Assembly: GCA_001792895.1 (NCBI GenBank)
Contig: MARA01000004.1
Location: forward strand, 434,001 to 498,000
Origin: Lentinus brumalis
Taxonomy: Eukaryota; Basidiomycota; Agaricomycetes; Polyporales; Polyporaceae
Direction of reading: 5' to 3'
DNA: 64,000 nucleotides
Below are positions 49,381-60,950 of the stretch, piece by piece. A program made the position numbers and the translations under genes. Every line of letters starts with the position of its first letter. Within the stretch, counting starts at the first letter, position 1. The notes beneath the pieces were generated by a model. It ran no database searches and was not told the origin of the DNA. It worked only from the letters and a program-made list of their open reading frames with translations.

Positions 49381-51484
49381 GATCGCAACTTTGATCGCCC
49401 GCGACTCCGGTCCGGCGTGCCGCTTCAGCACGAGATTTGTCGGCCTCGCCTCGAATCACGCCATAACTTGAGCTCAACCATCTACGTATAGTACATAAAA
49501 CTCGGCGTTGACAAACGATAGGCCCCTTCTGAGGTACTTGTGGTCCTGGATTGTCGGTTGGTTGGGGACGGACCACGAAAAACGCCTCGCCGACTGGGCG
49601 GCCATCCGAGTCTGCGGCTATGAAGCCTATGATGGCAGCCCTCGTATGCTCGCCAGCTGCAGAGCTGTTATCTGTGCTTCGTCTTCAACCGGCAAACAGC
49701 ACACGCTTTTGAAAATGACCTGAGTTTCGTTATGAAATGGATTTGTCAGAGCCAGCGCTGTTCGATACATTGTGACTCTGAATCTGGCGAGCCATGGATC
49801 ACTAGGGAGGCGCCGCCATTGGCGGCTATAACCTTGTGTGCGATTTATATACTTTACTGATTTACTGACGTGGCTGTTTATGGGTTGAGGAGACGATGGG
49901 AGAAGAAAGGTATGTATTCAATGAGGGCTTCGGTAGTGAAAATACAGGTCCGTAGTGCGTTGCGATCGTGGTGGGCAGGTCATCCGATCTCAGATAGTAT
50001 GGGGATGACTTTGGTACGATGATCTGCTCGTGTATTGCTGGTGGGTGATATGTTCGCCTGCACAAAGGGTCGTAGCTTACCGTGATGCACTGCAGATGTC
50101 TGAACGTCTAGAATCCTTCACTTCCCACCCGAGCGACAAAGCAGGCGTGTGAAGCACCACTGTATAGGAGGCAAACGGCGGAAGGTCGCGGCACTTGCGC
50201 GGCGACTGGGAAGTTGCGACTTCGCCAGTTCTAGCGAACATTGTTCGCTCTGGCCGACGATGGACTGTGTATCTGGCTCTTCATGCACGCTGACACCGCG
50301 TATGCATGTCCGGTGGCAGGCGGACGTTTCCTCCCCGGAAGCCGAGCTGGAAGAGCTCATCGCAGCAGCCGCGCCGGAAGCCGTCCAATCCGTCGAACCG
50401 GCTCGCCGGTCATCACCCCCGGAAGTTGCCAATCCGTCCGTATCGTGGCATAAGTACCGGGCACGACCTCACGACGCAAGAACACGGGGACTCGGCCGGC
50501 GACCCGTCCTCATGCTAGAGTGACACCCGCGTCCGACTCTCCATGTTCCCGAGCACAGAAACGTGCGTCTCGTCTTTCAGCAGCTCGGAGCCGTCCGAGT
50601 TCCCATCCGCGCACAGCCTGTGCCCGGGCGACACGTCCTCGTCGCTGGCGGCCGCAGCATAATCATGCGTGCTCTCGGAGGCCGATCCACGGCCATAGCG
50701 ATTGCGCTGCGTCCGGCGGGCGAAAAGAGACGGGACTCACCGAGATCGCCTTGAATGCCAGGCTTGCGATCTGCGTTCATACAACACGAGCCTTGAAGCT
50801 TGACGAGCACAAATCGGAGACGTCTCAAGCCGGCGCGGTGGCTTCCCAGACGTCAGCGTGAGCCCGCCAGGCATCGACGACTTGCGGGCTGCTGCTGCTT
50901 GATGGCCGACGCAGCGAAAGCCGCACGGTGTCAGGTGGTCCTGACAGCACTGAAGTCGACGGTTTTGCGTCGATTTGCGACCTCGTCAGATCAGCCCGAA
51001 ACGTCCGGGAACGTCGAAAATACTCATGGATACTAATCGACATAATCTTGTCGCGGCCTCTCCGGGAGAATGGCATATAGCCAGGTTCGCGTGGACGGCG
51101 CGCGTCGAACGCAGCAAAAATCGCGCCGGTGCGTTGATGTGCGGGCTCAGAATCGGCGGTTTTCACCCGATCGCGGCAGAGATCTTGCTGTCAAGCACGA
51201 ACGGCGGATTTGATCGCCGCAGGACTGCTAGAGACGGTCGAGGTGAGTCATGCCCATATAAGCAACCTCGCTGGGAGCTGTTCTGACTGCCATATTCAGT
51301 CGAATGTAGCCTAGAAGGCGTATGTTGGCGGCCACTTTGTGGAGACAAGTGTCTTCTTGTAGATATTCGCCCCGACGGCGAAACCTCACATGGAGGCATA
51401 CAGGCTATCATGTGAGCAGCCTAGGACGGGATGTACCATGGCCGAACGAAGTCGTACGTCGTGCGTGCGCAAGGACTCACCATG
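49381..51484. other. Gene-poor region
   Basis: About 2.1 kb with short open frames on both strands (for example 375 nt at 50149, 342 nt at 50520), but no splice-supported chain and no recognised motif. I see nothing that can be annotated. Confidence 0.5.
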
Positions 51485-51873
51485 TAGCGTCTGACAGCGT
51501 CTGACGGCCTCCTGCATGACCGTGTCTGCGCCCTTCCAGAAAAGCTTCGGCTTGCCGTCGGGACACCGGATGACGGTGGACATGCGCTTCCGCGTCGAGT
51601 TGAACTCGCAGACGTTAAGGATCTCGTGCTCGAGCGACGAGCCGTTGACATTGACGAACACCGACTTCGGCTTCCGGGTCTGCATGGCGCCTGGTCAGTC
51701 CTCGGCCGTCTAGCGGGCTGCATGGGAGGATACGGACGTGGAACTGCTACCCGAGCACCTCTGCACCCGCAACGAGCGCAGTCTCGTCCGGGCTACTCGC
51801 CTAGTAGTGTACCTTGCCGTCGCGCACCTCCGGAATGACCGTGTGCCAGACAGCGAGCAGCGTCAGGAACTCG
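51485..51873 (-). pseudogene. Relic of a P4-type ATPase (phospholipid flippase)
   Basis: The minus strand encodes a recognisable central piece of the Drs2/Dnf family cytoplasmic domain: EFLTLLAVWHTVIPEV, then ASSPDETALVAGAEVLG, then (after an intron) [40 protein letters not shown] and [11 protein letters not shown]. Two in-frame TAG codons (51801-51803 and 51747-51749) interrupt SSPDE-flanking positions normally occupied by Gln and Tyr. The P-site, the rest of the nucleotide-binding domain and all membrane segments are missing on both sides. It is a dead fragment, probably left by an old duplication or deletion. Confidence 0.8.
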
Positions 51874-52328
51874 CTTGTAAACGGTGCTAGAGAGACGACA
51901 GGACATATATACGTTCCTGTCACAAATGAGGACACGGCGTGCAGATATCGCAGTGGAAACTCACCGTGTCATTCCAAGTTGAACCCGGAGTCGACCAGGA
52001 GCGTGAGCGGACGGATTGAAGGACATATTTACTATGTAGTACGCCCTGGGGCGTTCGTATAGCGAACGAACACTTCTGGAAGGAGAGAGCCCCACGTTGA
52101 CGTGGCGAAGAAGCAATGTTGCTGCGCAGCTGCTGAATGAGCGACGTGAGAAAGAGTGAGAAGTTCCATAAGTTAGGGTGGAGCACATCGCCGGAGAGAA
52201 CCGTGGGTTTCGGGAAAAGACGGGTGACACCATACGAGCTTCAATTATGATCATGGAGGTAACCTTGCACACAAGGTAACACGGCAATATTACTCAGCCA
52301 CAGTGGGGGTCCGAGGCCAGCTCCGGAC
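51874..52328. other. Intergenic
   Basis: 455 bp between the ATPase relic and the transporter promoter. No supported feature. Confidence 0.5.
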
Positions 52329-52339
52329 TATAAGTATAC
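52329..52339 (+). promoter_or_regulatory. TATA box of the MFS transporter gene
   Basis: The string ctataagtata lies about 110 bp upstream of the transporter ATG at 52445, a usual distance for a fungal TATA box with a short leader. Confidence 0.45.
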
Positions 52340-52444
52340 AGCTCTGAGCAGCCCCATGCCCTCTCCAGTCATCCCCCTCCTGGGGTGTCGGAGCCGTCTG
52401 CCTCAGTCTCAGCCAGTTCCCCGCTGATCACGCAGGAACCCACG

Positions 52445-54362
52445 ATGGAACACGAAACTGTGCAGCACTCCTCGGCGTCGTCCACCCGCACCGTATTGCC
52501 CCCGCCAGTTGATGACATTAACGAAAAGGCTCGGAAGTCCTTTGACGAGGAGAAGCAGGAGTCCAAGCTCGCACCTGATGTTGCGAACGCGATCGCCGCC
52601 GCTGAAGGCGCCGAGACACAATATGGCGAACACCCTGATGGAGGGCTGAAGGCATGGTCGGTGGTCATCGGAGTGAGTGCAACGCCGGCCTGCGTGTGCT
52701 GTTTACTGACGGACTGTACAGTGTGCTATCGGTGCATGTGCCACCTTTGGTCTTGTGAATGGCTGGGGTGTGAGTTCTCATTAAGCCTTTACGCTCGTTC
52801 CGCGTTCCAACATCCTCCGCCAGGTTTTCCAAGCGTACTACACCGAGAATCTGCTCAAGGGCACCTCCCCTTCCACAATGTCGGTCCTTTGTTCTCATGA
52901 CATCAACCGTCGAAGCTGACCGTTAGTTGCAGTGCATGGATCGGATCTGTTCAGGCAAGCCTCGCCTTATCTACAAGCAGTGCGAATGTACTCACCGGTG
53001 TCATTAGTATGCGCTCATATTCATTCCCGGTCTGGTCGTGGGCCGCATCTTCGACATGGGCTACACCAAAATTCCCCTCAGCGCGGCTGGTGCGGTGCTC
53101 GTCCTCGCCACCTTCCTGACGGCCCAGTGCACGGTGTACTGGCATTTCCTCCTCTGCCAGGGCATTGCTATGGGTGTGAGTGCCGCGGCGCCGTCTTCCC
53201 TGGCTCTAGCTGACGCTGTGAATAGCTCTCTGCCGGAACGATATTCGGGATTCTCATGGGCTGCCCCGCGCACTGGTTCAAACACAGGCTTGGTATGGCA
53301 CTCGGCATCATGGCCCTGGGCTCTAGTTGTGGCGGCACGATCTTCCCCATCATCATTCGGAACCTCATCAATGCAGTGGGGTGCGTTATATATCTCTATT
53401 CTGCACACTCCTGCACATGGCACTTACCGACGAGTTCTCAGCTTCCAATGGACTATGCGCATCATAGGCTTCCTCGAGGTCGTCCTCGTTCTCGCTATGG
53501 TCGCTGTACGTCCCTATTCCTGAGCGCATCCCTTTCTATTGAGAGCTGATATTCTTACGCAGACCGTAGAGCGGCGCCTTCCGCCGAGGCGCCACACTGG
53601 CCCGTTTATCAGCTTCGAGCCTTTCAAGTCCACGCCATTCACGCTGTACAGCATTTCGAGTTTCATCTGCTTCCTAGGCATTTACACGGTACGTCTGGCA
53701 CCTCTCCGTCGCTCCGCATCTCTGCTCACCCCTGCTACCCAGTGTCTGACATACCTCGAAGTGAGCGCGGTGTCCGAGGGCATCTCGGACGACTTCGCGT
53801 TCTACCTGCTGGCCATCGCCAACGGCTGCTCGGCCATCGGGCGGGTTGTGGGAGGGTACTTCGCCGACCGCACGGGCCCGCTCAACATCATGACTCCGGC
53901 AACGATCCTCGCCGGCGTCCTCACCTACATCTGGCCCTTTGCGACGAGCGTCGGAGGTAACATTGGCATTGCGATTGTCTATGGGTACGTGACCGTCGTC
54001 CGCGTGCAGGCTAGTCAAGGCTGACGGGTGCTGTGTGCAGTGCTTCCTCCGGCGTGTACGTCTCTCTCCTCGCAGCGCCAATTGTGCGCATGGGCAAGAC
54101 GCACGACGTCGGCGTCCGCGTCGGGATGAGCATGACGCTCATCGCAATCGGTGCTGTCGCTGGGCCGCCCATCTCCGGTGCCATCAACGACGCGACGGGC
54201 GGCTTCAAGTTCGTCGGCGTATACGCAGGTATGCACATCTCCGCTCTAAAGTCCAATATGACCGTACTCAGTGTTCTGACAGGATCCGCGGTTATGCTCG
54301 CTTGCGCGTTCATGGTCCTCACGCGCATCTCCATTCTTGGAGGACTTTGGGGGAAGGTCTAA
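52445..54362 (+). CDS. MFS transporter, monocarboxylate-permease (MCT)-like
   Basis: Eleven exons: 52445-52672, 52722-52769, 52824-52879, 52933-52954, 53008-53175, 53226-53380, 53442-53505, 53563-53688, 53743-53984, 54041-54228 and 54283-54362, 458 residues in one frame. A ~70-residue polar cytosolic N-terminus leads to PDGGLKAWSVVIG and TM1 with CAIGACATFGLVNGWG. Other landmarks are VFQAYYTENLL, STIAWIGSVQ, YALIFIPGLVVGRIFD, SAGTIFGILMGCPAHWFKHR, GLALG-like motifs, the cytosolic loop ERRLPPRR, SNGCSAIGR-type helix 8 and YGASSGVYVSLLAAPIV. Fungal members carry carboxylates, riboflavin or unknown solutes; the substrate cannot be told from the sequence. Intron 4 starts with GC, not GT (CAG|GCAAGC), and is 53 nt. 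Confidence 0.87.
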
Positions 54363-54910
54363 GTATGCGAGCCTGACCATGCATTGAACGAGACGACACA
54401 AGGTTTCTGGGTCGCACAGGCTCCCTGGAACTTGTATGCCTGACTTACGCCACCTGCACGACAGGAGACGTTGGAGATACGAACATCGACATGATCATTG
54501 CGACTACCACCATAGACTTACGATACCACACTTGTAATAGCTGCACGCGATCGGCGACCAGCGGCGCCGATGTTTTCGTCCACAAATGGTAAATGCAAGC
54601 TTGGGTCGGGGCGACGAGTAGGCCCGACCTTCATTGAACGAAAATGACGTTCGCGGGCCCATGACGTGAAGTTTCAGGGCCGAAGTCGTGAACCTCGGAC
54701 GCAATGCACACTCTGAAGACAAAGTAGTGTGGCCAAATACTTCACAGGCTAGTTGAGGACAGTGAAGGCACGACCGTCGACGACTTGGATGGGGGGGGGC
54801 AGTTTGACCATGCCGCCGAACGTTCCCACGCCTTCAACCTTCTTCATTTTTTGGCCGCCCGCCGCCTCCTTTGAGAAGTGCACTACTTACCGCATTATCG
54901 ACCTCGTGTT
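54363..54910. other. Intergenic with a G-run
   Basis: 548 bp between the transporter and the kinase-like gene. A homopolymer of about nine or ten G at ~54790 is the only notable item. It may be miscounted in the assembly. Confidence 0.5.
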
Positions 54911-56245
54911 ATGGACGAAAGCAAACCGCTCACGGTGACCTGGCAATACAATAAACCGTTAGGATATGGAGCTTTTGTATGTATCATCTCATCGTACTAC
55001 TCAGGACTGGTCAATAACGCATTTTGTCAGGCCGACGTCTTTCGCGCTACCGAGCAATCCTCCGGAACCGTAGTGGCGCTCAAGGTCGCCCGTGTATCGG
55101 GCAAAGTGAAACGCACCCCTCTCGCGCATGAGGGGAGAGTCATCCAGCTCCTACAGGGTCATCCTGCCGTCCCCACTCTGGTTGGGTACGGCCGCGACCC
55201 TCATTTTGACTATCTCGCGATGGAACTGCTTGGAGGTACACTGAAGAAGCAGATACAAGAAAAGGTCGAAGCGTTGAGGATCAGCACGGTCGCTCGTATT
55301 GCGGAACAACTCGTACGCCGTCCTCTCGATAAGTTCCCGCGTAACTAATCGTGGACTGCAGCTGAGCGCCCTCGAGCACCTGGCTTCCCATGGCGTCGTC
55401 CACCGCGATATTAATCCTGCGAATATTCTGTTATGCCCGTCGGATCCTTCGCGAATCCGTCTTATCGACTACGGCATCACCAGAGTGCTGCGTCCATGCT
55501 CGCAAGAATCCGTGCGCAGATTCAATGCATCTGGACAACCGCTATTAGTTGGAACACCCGACTGGTGTAGTCTGAGAGTCCATGATGGCTACGGTAGGTG
55601 CCATCACTCCGTCCAGTCTCTCCCAGCTGCTGACATGCAGGAGATCCTCGCAGTCGGGATGATCTCGAGTCGGTAGCATATACCGTCACGTTCCTACTCT
55701 TCGGCGGCCTCCCATGGCGACCTCCACCTGGGGGCGAGTCGCTTGAAAGACACATATCACGCATACACGTCTTCAAGAAAATCTTCGGCAGCGCCCATCT
55801 CGCCAAGTTTCCTACTGTCTTCGCGGAGTTGCTTGACGTCGCTAGGAGCGGCAGCGGCGACATCGAAGATGACATCGCCGCCCTTCGGGCAAAGATGCTC
55901 TTGCTCGCTCGTCAGTACGGCGAGGCGAACACTGATCCTCTTGACTGGAGCACTGTTGCTTCTTCCGCTTTCGACGCGTACGTGAATCCAGATATCGTGC
56001 AAGATGAGCAACAGCAACAGCAAGAGCACGAGCAAGAGCGAACCTTGCACGGACAAACCGACGCCGACCTCTTCGACATGAGCTACACCGCAGAGCTCTG
56101 GGACAATCAGAACCACACCCGAGATGCGAGCCTGACATTTCCTGCGGAAGAGCACGCTGTATTGGACGACACACTTCCTCGGATCGTCGCCGTTCGAGTG
56201 AAGCCCGCAATAGGAACTGGGAAAGGGGATAGCGGAGAGAATTGA
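54911..56245 (+). CDS. Divergent casein-kinase-1-like protein
   Basis: Four exons: 54911-54976, 55031-55312, 55362-55597 and 55654-56245, 391 residues. Kinase landmarks are GYGAFADVFRAT (Gly loop), VVALKVAR (VAIK lysine), HGVVHRDINPANILL (catalytic loop, normally HRDxKxxN: the Lys is Asn and the Asn is offset), LIDYGITR (DYG in place of DFG) and SRDDLESVAYTVTFLLFGGLPW, which is the CK1-family hallmark after the activation loop. The C-terminal ~150 residues are acidic with a Gln/Glu run (QQQQQEHEQE). The catalytic Asp of HRD and the metal Asp of DYG remain, so weak activity is possible. Loss of the catalytic-loop Lys suggests a pseudokinase. Intron 3 uses the unusual donor GTGCCA, chosen because it restores SRDDLES. 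Confidence 0.75.
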
Positions 56246-56705
56246 CACTGCCGGTTAGTGGCATGTACATACTGCCAAGCCGTTCATCATCGTCCCCATG
56301 CACTCAGTAGCAGACATCGCATGCATGCTACCACCATTCCTCAGGGCCTGTACCCATCACCTGTGCATTCCCAGCTTGTAGTGCTGGACACGCTCCATGT
56401 GACCTGAAGCATTGTGGGGAAGCTCGAAGGTAAGTAGTGCTGCACTCATCATGCCAGATGAATTGACGGCATTCCAAGCATGCTCTGTCGTGAGGGCATG
56501 AGCAGCTGTCATTGAGCGAGCTTCGGCTGGGCCTCAGCTCGGGGAATGCAGCCATGATTGGACGTGTCTCAAAACGGCGGTTGACCGCAGCTTGAACTTG
56601 AACCACCTCAGTCTCTACCCATACGCCTGTCTCTTCTCCCCCGCCGACCCCGCCACACGGTCAATCTTCTCAGTCGTCTTCTAGGTACTTCTTTCAGTTC
56701 AAATC
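56246..56705. other. Intergenic
   Basis: 460 bp. The last part should be the promoter of the secreted GH16-like gene. Nothing else seen. Confidence 0.5.
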
Positions 56706-57304
56706 ATGATCCTGGGACACCTTCTGTCTGCGGTCATTGCTGGGTTCTCTCTGTCTGCCTCGATGGCAACTGCAACGACGCTCTCGGTGGACTTTTCTAC
56801 TTACGCCACGTCGAATCTCAGCGTTGTGGACTTCCTCCACGGTCACGACCTTCGCATCACCACCTACTACACCATCGCCCCGGAGATCTACCGGCGCGCG
56901 TTCGCCCGAGACAACGTCTTCATCCAGGACGGGTATCTCACTATGACAGTGCCCGGTGGCACACCTCCGGGAGGCGACGTATCCTGCGCGGGGATCCGGA
57001 CCGTCGACAACAAAATCCTCCACGGCACGTTCAAGACTGTCGCCATTACCGCTCCAGTCCAAGGCGTCTATCACGGGTAAGAAGAGTAGTTAGTAGTACT
57101 ATCTACGCCAGCTTTCTGACCATCACTTTCGCTGCTACTCTCACCAGTAGCTTCTTTACCCACACCGACGACAGTCAAGAGACCGACATCGTGACCAACG
57201 ACCACTCCCGGAACGCGCATATGGCTGTTCACTGGCCGGCCCCACGAGCAGGGGGATCTATGGACTCCTTTCAACTTCGTGAGCAACAGATGCGCTCCTG
57301 TTAG
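56706..57304 (+). pseudogene. Truncated GH16-like secreted protein, catalytic glutamate lost
   Basis: Exons 56706-57076 and 57148-57304 with a 71-nt intron (GTAAGA...CACCAG), 175 residues. It begins with a signal peptide (hydrophobic LLSAVIAGFSLSAS, cleavage probably near ATA/TT). The next part follows fungal GH16 laminarinase-like proteins: DNVFIQDGYLTMTVPGGTPP, the HGTFKTV strand, GVYHGSFF and then the catalytic strand, which reads SQETDIVTND where the family has ExDxxE (usually EIDIE). The first Glu and the Asp remain, but the acid/base Glu is Val. The protein also ends ~55 residues later, about half the usual length. A recently decayed gene is most likely; a small non-catalytic glucan-binding product is the alternative. 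Confidence 0.65.
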
Positions 57305-57387
57305 CTGTAACTTTGAAGTCGGCACAAACAGCCTTTATGTAATAAATTAGTAAAGCAAAATCATATCGTCGCTATAATCGCTACTTC

Positions 57388-59051
57388 TTAGAAAAACCCA
57401 TCTGTTTGGTGCCAGACCTTGTCAGAGTCGTCGTCAGAACCTTCGTCTGAAGTGGCGGCTTCGCCTGATGGCTGAAATAGCTATCAAAACAACGAGTGAG
57501 ACAGGTGGGTGCGCAGAGCTCGAGCGTCCGAGTCGCTACTCACCTTTACCTCTTCAGGCCCGGCGACCCGGTGGCAGACGGGGCATCCTCTCGTGATCTC
57601 CACGCGGACCTGGGACGGGAGGGACGCGAAAGCGTCAAGGGACAGTCCCGTGTCGTCGGGACGCAGGCAGATAACCAGCCGCCTCAAGAGCAGATCTGCT
57701 GGCCTCTGTGCGCGGTGGTTGATCCTGGCCACCAACGTCTCGACGTCGAGTTGGCTCGCGTCTGCGGTGCACAGGAAGGCCTCTCGCAACCTGAGGGCGT
57801 CGGGCTTGAAGAGATTCTGGATGAAGTGGTTGGTCCCGTGAGTGCCCCCGACGGCAAGCTTCTGAACGTCAGGATACCAGGCGGACAGCAAGGACAACAG
57901 CGGTGGGGAACCGAGGTGGTCGGCCAGGTGGACTTCGAGCACGGATGGTCTCAAAACCATGGACAAAGCCACGAAATCCTCTAAGAGCACTTTGGGCAAC
58001 TCAGAGAAGTCTCCGGGTATACCTGCAGCGAGTCCACGATGACCCAAGATCTTCACCAAACGTCTCGGGCGTTCGTCACTCGAAGCAGTGAATGCCGCAA
58101 ACAGTGCGAGGTGGTCCTCTGCGCCCGCCGTCAGGACGACTCGGTCGAACGGCAGGACCGAGACCGGCGAGATCTGATCCATGCCGCCGAGGAGCATCTT
58201 TTTGAACGGACGAGGGCGCCGATTGTCTGTCCATTCTCTCCAATGGCATGTTCTGGCTTCGATATCTACGGAGACGTGTGGGGGACAAGGAGGGCGCCGA
58301 CCATCGCCGGGAGATACTCGCACTTGTCTCGCAGTCTGAGCGTTCGCAATCTGGGGAAGGGGAGCTGGTAAGGGAGAACGATAGCACCTTCTTCCACGTC
58401 GAATGCGTGGATCCATGCCATATCGAGGATGGCGAGGGTCTCGATGTTGGGACAGTATTGGAATAGCTGGGAAAGATGGTCATACAGCTCTTCGTGGTTG
58501 TTGTAACAGCCGATGTCGTCCAGCTCGAGGTAAGTCAAATTGTCGAGTCGGGCTAGAAGAGTAACCTTGGACGACATCATAGACAAGGAATGGAGGGACG
58601 CGACCGATGGTCCGACCGTGAAGAGTTCGCTGCCGCCGAGCGACAGCGATACCAGCTTCGGTCCCAACCCTGCTACGACTGTCTGTACGTCCGTGCAGTC
58701 TTCATGCCAGTATACCAGTACCAGGCGCAAGGACCGGACACGGCCAGCATGCAACAGCAATATCGGCGCTATGGTTGCGTACATTAGTTTGTCGATATCA
58801 AGTTCAATATGAAGATCCACGCTGCCCGAACGGTCAAAAAAGGCGGAGAGCATGTCCGGGGGCCATGGACGACGGTAGTGTATGCAGATCCTGGACCATA
58901 GGAAGGGCGTAGCCAAAGCGATCTCCCGCCACCGTCTGCAAACCGCTGTCACAATGAACCATTCGGTAGATGTAGCACGTCTTGCAGAATCACGGAGCAA
59001 GAAGAACACCATAGACAGTATCTCAGGTGGCACTGAGCGTGTCACGTCCAT
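57388..59051 (-). CDS. F-box/leucine-rich-repeat-like protein (apparent 1-bp frameshift)
   Basis: Minus strand, main exon 57544-59051 and last exon 57388-57471 joined by a 72-nt intron (GTGAGT...TTTCAG), about 530 residues. It opens MDVTRSVPPEILSMVFFLLR, followed by VTAVCRRWREIALATPFLWS, the classic F-box arrangement (P-x-E-I/L ... C-R/K-x-W). Leu-rich repeats then run through VRSLRLVL, LVSLSLGGSEL, LTYLELDDIG and onward. The tail is acidic and ends DKVWHQTDGFF. Near 58277 the frame shifts by one: a run of five C would need six to join ALLVP to HVSVDIEART. Proteins of this type are substrate receptors of SCF ubiquitin ligases; agaricomycetes have hundreds. The ATG at 59051 directly precedes the F-box motif. 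Confidence 0.75.
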
Positions 59052-59343
59052 AGTGGTCCCTGTAAGAACCACAATATCAGCATATGCTGCGTCATATAAG
59101 AGTGATACACACGTGTAGAAATTCGGAGTAAACCTGCAGTAGGTACTATACACAGCGGGTGGCACGTCGTCGTCGAAGGAACGGCCGCGACAAGGTGGCG
59201 TCTCTTTCGGGACGCGTCGCGGGCGCTAGACAACACGTGCAAACAGAATAGGACGCGCACGCAAGTACGCGCGTCGGGCACTTCACGCTCAGCCACTTCC
59301 TCCTCCTCGCCGTCCTCCCGCCTCCCGCCGCCGACTAGCAGCC

Positions 59344-60581
59344 ATGGTCGCAACGACAACAGAACAGGTGTGTACTGTCTGTGCTTCCCGAGACCGCCGC
59401 TGACCGCACGCAGCTCTCAGCACTCTCAAATACGACGGTCGGTATGTCTCTCGCACAACTTACCCGTCAGAGCGCAAACTGAGCATGTCCGTCTAGTCGT
59501 CCACCCCCTGGTGCTGCTCTCAGTAGCAGACCACCACGCCCGCTCTATCCCGCGCGGATCAAGCAAGCGTGTCGTCGGTATCCTCCTCGGCCAGGACAAC
59601 GGCTCTACCATCAACGTAGCAAACTCGTTCGCCATCCCCTTCGAGGAGGACGAGAAGGACAGCAAGACATGGTTCCTCGACCATAACTACATTGACGGCA
59701 TGTGGGAGATGTTCAAGAAGGTCAACGGTCCGTAAGTTCGCCGCCCGCTCCCCCACGCCGCTGTGCTCATTCGCCGATTTGTGTGTGTGCTTCTCTCCCT
59801 GCCGTATGCGAACTACAGCACGGGAACGGATGATTGGCTGGTATCACACGGGTCCTAAGCTGCGCGCGTCCGACCAGGAGATCAACGACCTACTGAAGAG
59901 GTTCATCGCGCGCCCCGTCATGGTCATCGTCGACGTCCGGCCACAAACGGTCGGTATCCCGACAGACGCGTACTTTGCGGTGGAGGAGATCAAGGATGTG
60001 CGTATTCTTCTCTCGTGTATCATCACCGTGTACTCAGCGCTCTACAGGACGGCACGGAGACCCGCAAGACGTTCCTGCACGTCCCCTCAGCAATCGAGGC
60101 CGAAGAAGCAGAAGAGATCGGCGTCGAGCACCTCCTCCGCGACATCAAAGACTCCACCACGACCACGCTCGCCACGCGCGTCGCCGAGCAGCTCGCCTCC
60201 CTCCGCGGCCTCCAGTCGCGTCTCGCCGACGTCCAGTCCTACCTCGTCGAAGTCGCCTCGGGCAAGATGCCGCTCAACCACCAAATATCGTACCACCTAC
60301 AAGACGCACTCAACCTCCTCCCCGACCTGAACGACCCCGAGGTCACCCAGAGCTTCGCCACGACGACGAACGACGAGATGCTGGTCGTGTACATCAGCAG
60401 CTTGCTGCGGGCCGTCATCGCCCTGCATGCGTTGGTGGACAACAAGGCGTCGATCGGCCGGGCAGAGCTCGAGGAGAGCAAGGGCGATAAGGAGAAGGAG
60501 AAGCCCAAGGGGAAGAACGACGAGAAGGAGAAGGCGGAGAAGGACTCGAGTAAAACGAGCACGGATGACAAAGGGCTGTAG
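59344..60581 (+). CDS. RPN8: 26S proteasome regulatory subunit Rpn8 (PSMD7), MPN domain
   Basis: Five exons: 59344-59367, 59414-59441, 59497-59727, 59819-59997 and 60048-60581, 331 residues in one frame. The first two exons are tiny (24 and 28 nt) but are needed to give [18 protein letters not shown]. The MPN domain continues with [65 protein letters not shown] and [24 protein letters not shown]. It lacks the HxH...D zinc site of Rpn11, as Rpn8 does. The helical C-terminal half ([18 protein letters not shown], then [10 protein letters not shown]) forms the lid bundle, and the end is Lys/Glu-rich. Rpn8 pairs with the deubiquitinase Rpn11 in the proteasome lid. Confidence 0.93.
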
Positions 60582-60950
60582 TGTCGTAACTTCGGACTGT
60601 ACTCTATTCTGCGATGACGTAGCGCACTACTCCACGCTTTTTCTGGCGTACGTTACGGAGTCGGAGTGCTTCTACGGTGATAGCGGCGTCGTTCCGTGGA
60701 AGACAGTCCTAGGAGGGTAGTCCCGACGTTGGCGCACATACATGCGGCACGGGGTCTGCAATGCAAGTTGGTTGTGATAGCAGAGTATAACAGGAGATTA
60801 CTGTGATTGTAGCTACGAGCATCCGTCTCCGCCGCAGCCAGCGACGCAGGGCGGAAAGTCCTCTCCTGCCCATCCTGAGCCAGCTGGCGCCAGCGGTGCA
60901 CATTCCCTCTACTGCAGGAGTCGGAGTCGGAGCCGACGCCGCACGCGCAT
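60582..60950. other. Convergent intergenic space
   Basis: 369 bp between the stops of Rpn8 (+) and Cox5 (-). It holds both 3' UTRs. No other feature seen. Confidence 0.6.
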
